This document shows, one piece after another, positions 5,768-8,242 of a stretch of 8,242 nt of DNA. The stretch's first letter is position 1; each line of letters begins with the position of its first letter. This DNA comes from Oscillospiraceae bacterium. Lineage in GTDB: Bacteria > Bacillota > Clostridia > Oscillospirales > Oscillospiraceae. The translations under genes were made by a program, and so were the position numbers. Location: NCBI GenBank assembly GCA_016292445.1, contig JAEDIN010000054.1:1-8242 (forward strand). The letters run 5' to 3'. The notes beneath the pieces were generated by a model that had not been told where the DNA came from, ran no database searches, and worked only from the letters and a program-made list of their open reading frames with translations.

Positions 5768-5839
5768 CGGCTGCTTGAACAATTTTTCCTTTAAAAAACT
5801 GTCTGACTTTTTTTGGGGTCACTTCACAGACGCCGGTGT

Positions 5840-7918
5840 TTATTTATTGCCGTTGGTCTTCGGCGGGATTATATCATAGGTGGGTATTATCTGTATCGAT
5901 ATCTTATCCTTGGACAGATCAATGCCGCGCATAATATCATCGCCGCCGAGAACGAATGTGAATGTCTGAATGCCGTAGTTTTTAAGCTCGAAGCCCCACA
6001 TACGGTTGATGTCCTTTGCAACCACCTGACCGTTTACAGCCACACTGATGACGTAGGAGCGCAGCTTTATGTCGCTGCCGGTCTCGTTAGTGTACTTTGT
6101 GCGCACCACAAGGTCACTGCCCTTGGTAAATGCCTCGGTGACCGTGATGGGCAGCTTGGTTACGGTGCTGATGCTCTCGGTCGTGCTGTAAACCGCCTGA
6201 CCGTCATCAGGGGTGAAGTACGCGCCCTTGTAATAGCAGCTCAGGCCGATAGCGTCGCCGTACAGCGATCTCGACGCCAAATTCTTTGCGTTATACAGCT
6301 TGACCTCATTGGCGTTGCTTGTCACAAAGGTGGTGGGGATGAGTATTGCCTTGTCCTTGGTGAAGCAAAGCGAATCGTATACACCGCCGCAGACAAGAAC
6401 AAGTCTTGTGCCGCCGGAGCTGTCCATACTGTAAACGCTCTTATTAAAGGAGGACAGACAATAGACGGTGTCGTCATGCTTGTACAGGCTTCTGAACTTG
6501 GTGTTCATTGAGTTGGGGAACTCGCCTACACTGTAAATCGCGTCGGGGCACTGGACAGAGAGCGCGTATAGCGTGCCGTCATAATTGCCCTCGGTGTCAT
6601 ATGCGAGGAAGTACATGACATGACCGTCAAAGAAGCTGGTGTTGATGTCAACGGAGGAGAGCTTGCTTATCGAGCCGTCGGCAATGCTGTAAGAATAGAG
6701 GTTGGTCGGGCCGTTCTCAGATGAGAGCTTGAAATATATCCTGCCGTTCCAGCCGTAGGGTGTGAAGTATTTCGCCTCGGTATAGGTGTAGCCCGAATGA
6801 ATGACGGTAAAGCCGTCGTCTGAGATTTTTCCGAAATCGTAGCGGTAGCCGGCAGGCTTATCGGCATAGGTGGTGAACAAGAGAGCGTAGATCGTGCCGT
6901 TATAGAAGCAGTAGCTTTCGACTATCTTGCCGTGGTAGACGGTGGAAACCTTCTCGGAGGCAGGATCGTAGCACAGCAACGAACCGCTTGCCGTGCCTGC
7001 GGTAGCCTTGCAGAAATACACCTTGCCGTTATAGACGCTGATATTATTCAGGTACTCACCCTCGCTGCAGGAGTAAAGCTCGGTGTGCTTGTCGTTTAAA
7101 TCGGTGCTGTACAGCGAATAGATCACGGTCTGTACATCGGTATAGGATTTGTAGATGCAGTAGTAATCGCTGCCGAGCTGGACCGCAACGCTGTCATTTT
7201 CAAGATTTGCCTGATAAGGCTCCATCGCAAGGTTTGCCTTCGAATCGTGGCCGAGTCTCACGGCGGGGACGACAAGTCTTGCGACAACTGCGGCTATCTG
7301 AGCACGGGTCGTGAACTCATTGCCGTTGAACTCATTGTTCTCCATGCCGTTCATGATGCCTGCCGCGTACAGCTTCTTAACCGAGTCGCGGTAATACATA
7401 GGAATATAGGCTTCGTCGCTTATCTTGAGGTCGCTGATTGCCGGAGTGTCCCTACTGTCAAGCAGCTTGCCGAAAATGTACGCAAGGTCGTTTCTGGAAA
7501 TACCGCTTTCATCCAAGGAACTGAGCTCCGGGCGGTATTCGGGCAGGAGCTCGTACTTGACGCAATAATCATAGTAGGGAGTGTACCAGTATTCACCGCT
7601 GCGTTCGGTCGCATTGAGGGGATTGCCGTAATAGGCAGAATGAACACGCGCGGCTATGGTGACGGCATGCGACCATGTGACGGTCTCCTCCGGTCCGAAG
7701 GTGCCGTCGGGGTATCCGACCATGATGCCCCTGTCGTAGCAGATCTTAATGCCGGAGTACGCCCAGTGACTTGTAAGAAGATCGGTAAAGGTGTATTTGC
7801 CCATATCGGCGATCTTTTCAAACGCGTTCAGCCCCCTGCCGGGTGCGGCAAAGGCACCGAGCGTCAAAAGGCTCGCAGTGATCAGCACAAGTGCAATAAT
7901 TCTGGTAAGCTTTCTCAT
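5840..7918 (-). CDS. Secreted SLH-domain protein with beta-propeller-like repeats
   Basis: A 692-residue exported protein predicted to be bound to the cell wall. The signal peptide covers about 1-24 (MRKLTRIIALVLITASLLTL, then GAFA|APG). Three SLH repeats follow: about 42-97 (FTDLLTSHWAYSGI, GYPDGTFGPEETVTW), a degenerate one at about 108-155, and about 160-217 (TTRAQIAAVVARL). SLH repeats hold proteins to pyruvylated secondary cell wall polymer. Residues about 235-580 are Tyr-rich repeats with recurring turns such as YNGKVYF, YNGTIYAL, WNGRIYF, FDGHVMYF and HDDTVYCL, resembling DUF5050-type beta-propellers. Residues about 590-683 are a separate beta-rich domain. No catalytic motif is seen and the ligand is unknown. 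The start is ATG 7918 with GGAGG 7 bases upstream; an upstream in-frame ATG (7972) would spoil the signal peptide. It is transcribed alone. Confidence 0.85.
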   Translation of the reverse strand: MRKLTRIIALVLITASLLTLGAFAAPGRGLNAFEKIADMGKYTFTDLLTSHWAYSGIKICYDRGIMVGYPDGTFGPEETVTWSHAVTIAARVHSAYYGNPLNATERSGEYWYTPYYDYCVKYELLPEYRPELSSLDESGISRNDLAYIFGKLLDSRDTPAISDLKISDEAYIPMYYRDSVKKLYAAGIMNGMENNEFNGNEFTTRAQIAAVVARLVVPAVRLGHDSKANLAMEPYQANLENDSVAVQLGSDYYCIYKSYTDVQTVIYSLYSTDLNDKHTELYSCSEGEYLNNISVYNGKVYFCKATAGTASGSLLCYDPASEKVSTVYHGKIVESYCFYNGTIYALLFTTYADKPAGYRYDFGKISDDGFTVIHSGYTYTEAKYFTPYGWNGRIYFKLSSENGPTNLYSYSIADGSISKLSSVDINTSFFDGHVMYFLAYDTEGNYDGTLYALSVQCPDAIYSVGEFPNSMNTKFRSLYKHDDTVYCLSSFNKSVYSMDSSGGTRLVLVCGGVYDSLCFTKDKAILIPTTFVTSNANEVKLYNAKNLASRSLYGDAIGLSCYYKGAYFTPDDGQAVYSTTESISTVTKLPITVTEAFTKGSDLVVRTKYTNETGSDIKLRSYVISVAVNGQVVAKDINRMWGFELKNYGIQTFTFVLGGDDIMRGIDLSKDKISIQIIPTYDIIPPKTNGNK

Positions 7919-7977
7919 ATAATGACCTCCGGTCGGACTGACTGCTGATTGCAGGTTACAATTCGGTATCAAATCTG

Positions 7978-8006
7978 ATTATAGCAAGTCGGCATGATTT
8001 TTGCAA
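7978..8006 (-). promoter_or_regulatory. Sigma-A-type promoter for the SLH protein gene
   Basis: On the minus strand, TTGCAA (8006-8001) and a perfect TATAAT (7983-7978) are separated by exactly 17 bases. The predicted leader is about 50 bases, with GGAGG at 7926-7930 before the ATG. Confidence 0.72.
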
Positions 8007-8016
8007 TAGCAAAAAT
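7997..8016. promoter_or_regulatory. Inverted repeat ATTTTTGC-AATA-GCAAAAAT over the SLH gene -35 box
   Basis: Perfect 8-bp arms (7997-8004 and 8009-8016) with a 4-base spacer span the -35 box at 8001-8006. The position would suit a repressor or activator site, but A/T-rich symmetry can also arise by chance. Confidence 0.35.
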
Positions 8017-8116
8017 GCAATAAGTCGAAGAATTTAGCCCTCTGTGCGGCATTCGCAGCGTGAAAGACGGAATATTACAGGTCGAAAGTTGTCGCGCAAA
8101 AAAATCTGTCGGGGTA

Positions 8117-8145
8117 TTGACTTAGGGTCACGGCTGTGGTATTAT
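8117..8145 (+). promoter_or_regulatory. Sigma-A-type promoter for tRNA-fMet
   Basis: TTGACT (8117-8122) and TATTAT (8140-8145) are separated by exactly 17 bases. The -10 box lies 25 bases before the tRNA 5' end, so the transcription start would be near 8152. Confidence 0.82.
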
Positions 8146-8170
8146 ATATAAGCTCTAAAGAGTGCAATAT

Positions 8171-8242
<72 letters not shown>

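Larger units (their letters stand above)
5416..5826 (+). mobile_element. Internally deleted IS3-family (IS150-type) element remnant
   Basis: The left end, TGAGCTGCACCCCA... (5416-5442), and the inverted right end, TGAAGTGACCCCA... (up to 5826), align imperfectly through a GACCCC/CACCCC block and a shared AGACAGT. This is the typical end pattern of IS150-like elements. Between them lies a truncated transposase reading frame. Full-length members are more than 1 kb, so most of the element, including the DDE catalytic region, is gone. No 3-4 bp target duplication is evident (AAA left, CAG right), so the exact limits are uncertain by a few bases. Confidence 0.75.

Noticed and set aside
5813..6511. 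232-codon plus-strand open frame opposite the SLH gene
   Set aside because: It is a shadow of the SLH/propeller gene, which has a signal peptide, SLH motifs, promoter and ribosome binding site.
7919..7972. 18-residue N-terminal extension of the SLH gene from ATG 7972
   Set aside because: It lies upstream of the GGAGG site and almost at the predicted transcription start, and it would bury the signal peptide.

Overview
The window looks like a chromosomal segment of a Gram-positive anaerobe of the Clostridia, most likely a gut Oscillospiraceae/Ruminococcaceae-type bacterium. The grounds are four clean sigma-A-type promoters, GGAGG-type ribosome binding sites, an S-layer-homology protein, a Bacillus/Clostridium-like initiator tRNA and an IS150-type IS3 remnant. 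This placement is inference; no species marker is present.

Left part, minus strand (1-2717): a divergent promoter drives a membrane-anchored pentaheme nitrite reductase of the NrfA family (877-2436) that carries an N-terminal FMN-binding domain. It is followed by a hairpin terminator, a 283-bp structured repeat with long terminal inverted repeats (550-832), and the 5' part of a ResB/Ccs1 cytochrome c maturation gene cut by the window edge (1-534). Together these suggest a respiratory ammonia-forming nitrite reduction module with its own heme attachment factor. No NrfH quinol-oxidising partner is present in the window, so the fused FMN domain is a candidate electron entry point. An 18-bp Rex-like palindrome overlaps the -10 box, which would fit redox control.

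Middle, plus strand (2809-5401): a sigma-A promoter precedes two tandem CNNM/CorB-type (DUF21-CBS-CorC) divalent metal transport proteins that overlap by 4 bases (GTGA) and are probably translationally coupled. The first copy lacks the Ser residues of the conserved FFSxSE membrane motif, while the second keeps a Ser-rich version.

Right part (5416-8242): directly after the CNNM pair lies a roughly 410-bp internally deleted IS3/IS150-type element with degenerate ends and a dead transposase gene. A minus-strand gene (5840-7918) encodes a secreted protein with a signal peptide, three SLH repeats, a beta-propeller-like repeat region and a C-terminal beta-rich domain. It has its own promoter. The window ends in an initiator tRNA-fMet (plus strand, from 8171) with a strong promoter; the last bases of the tRNA lie outside.
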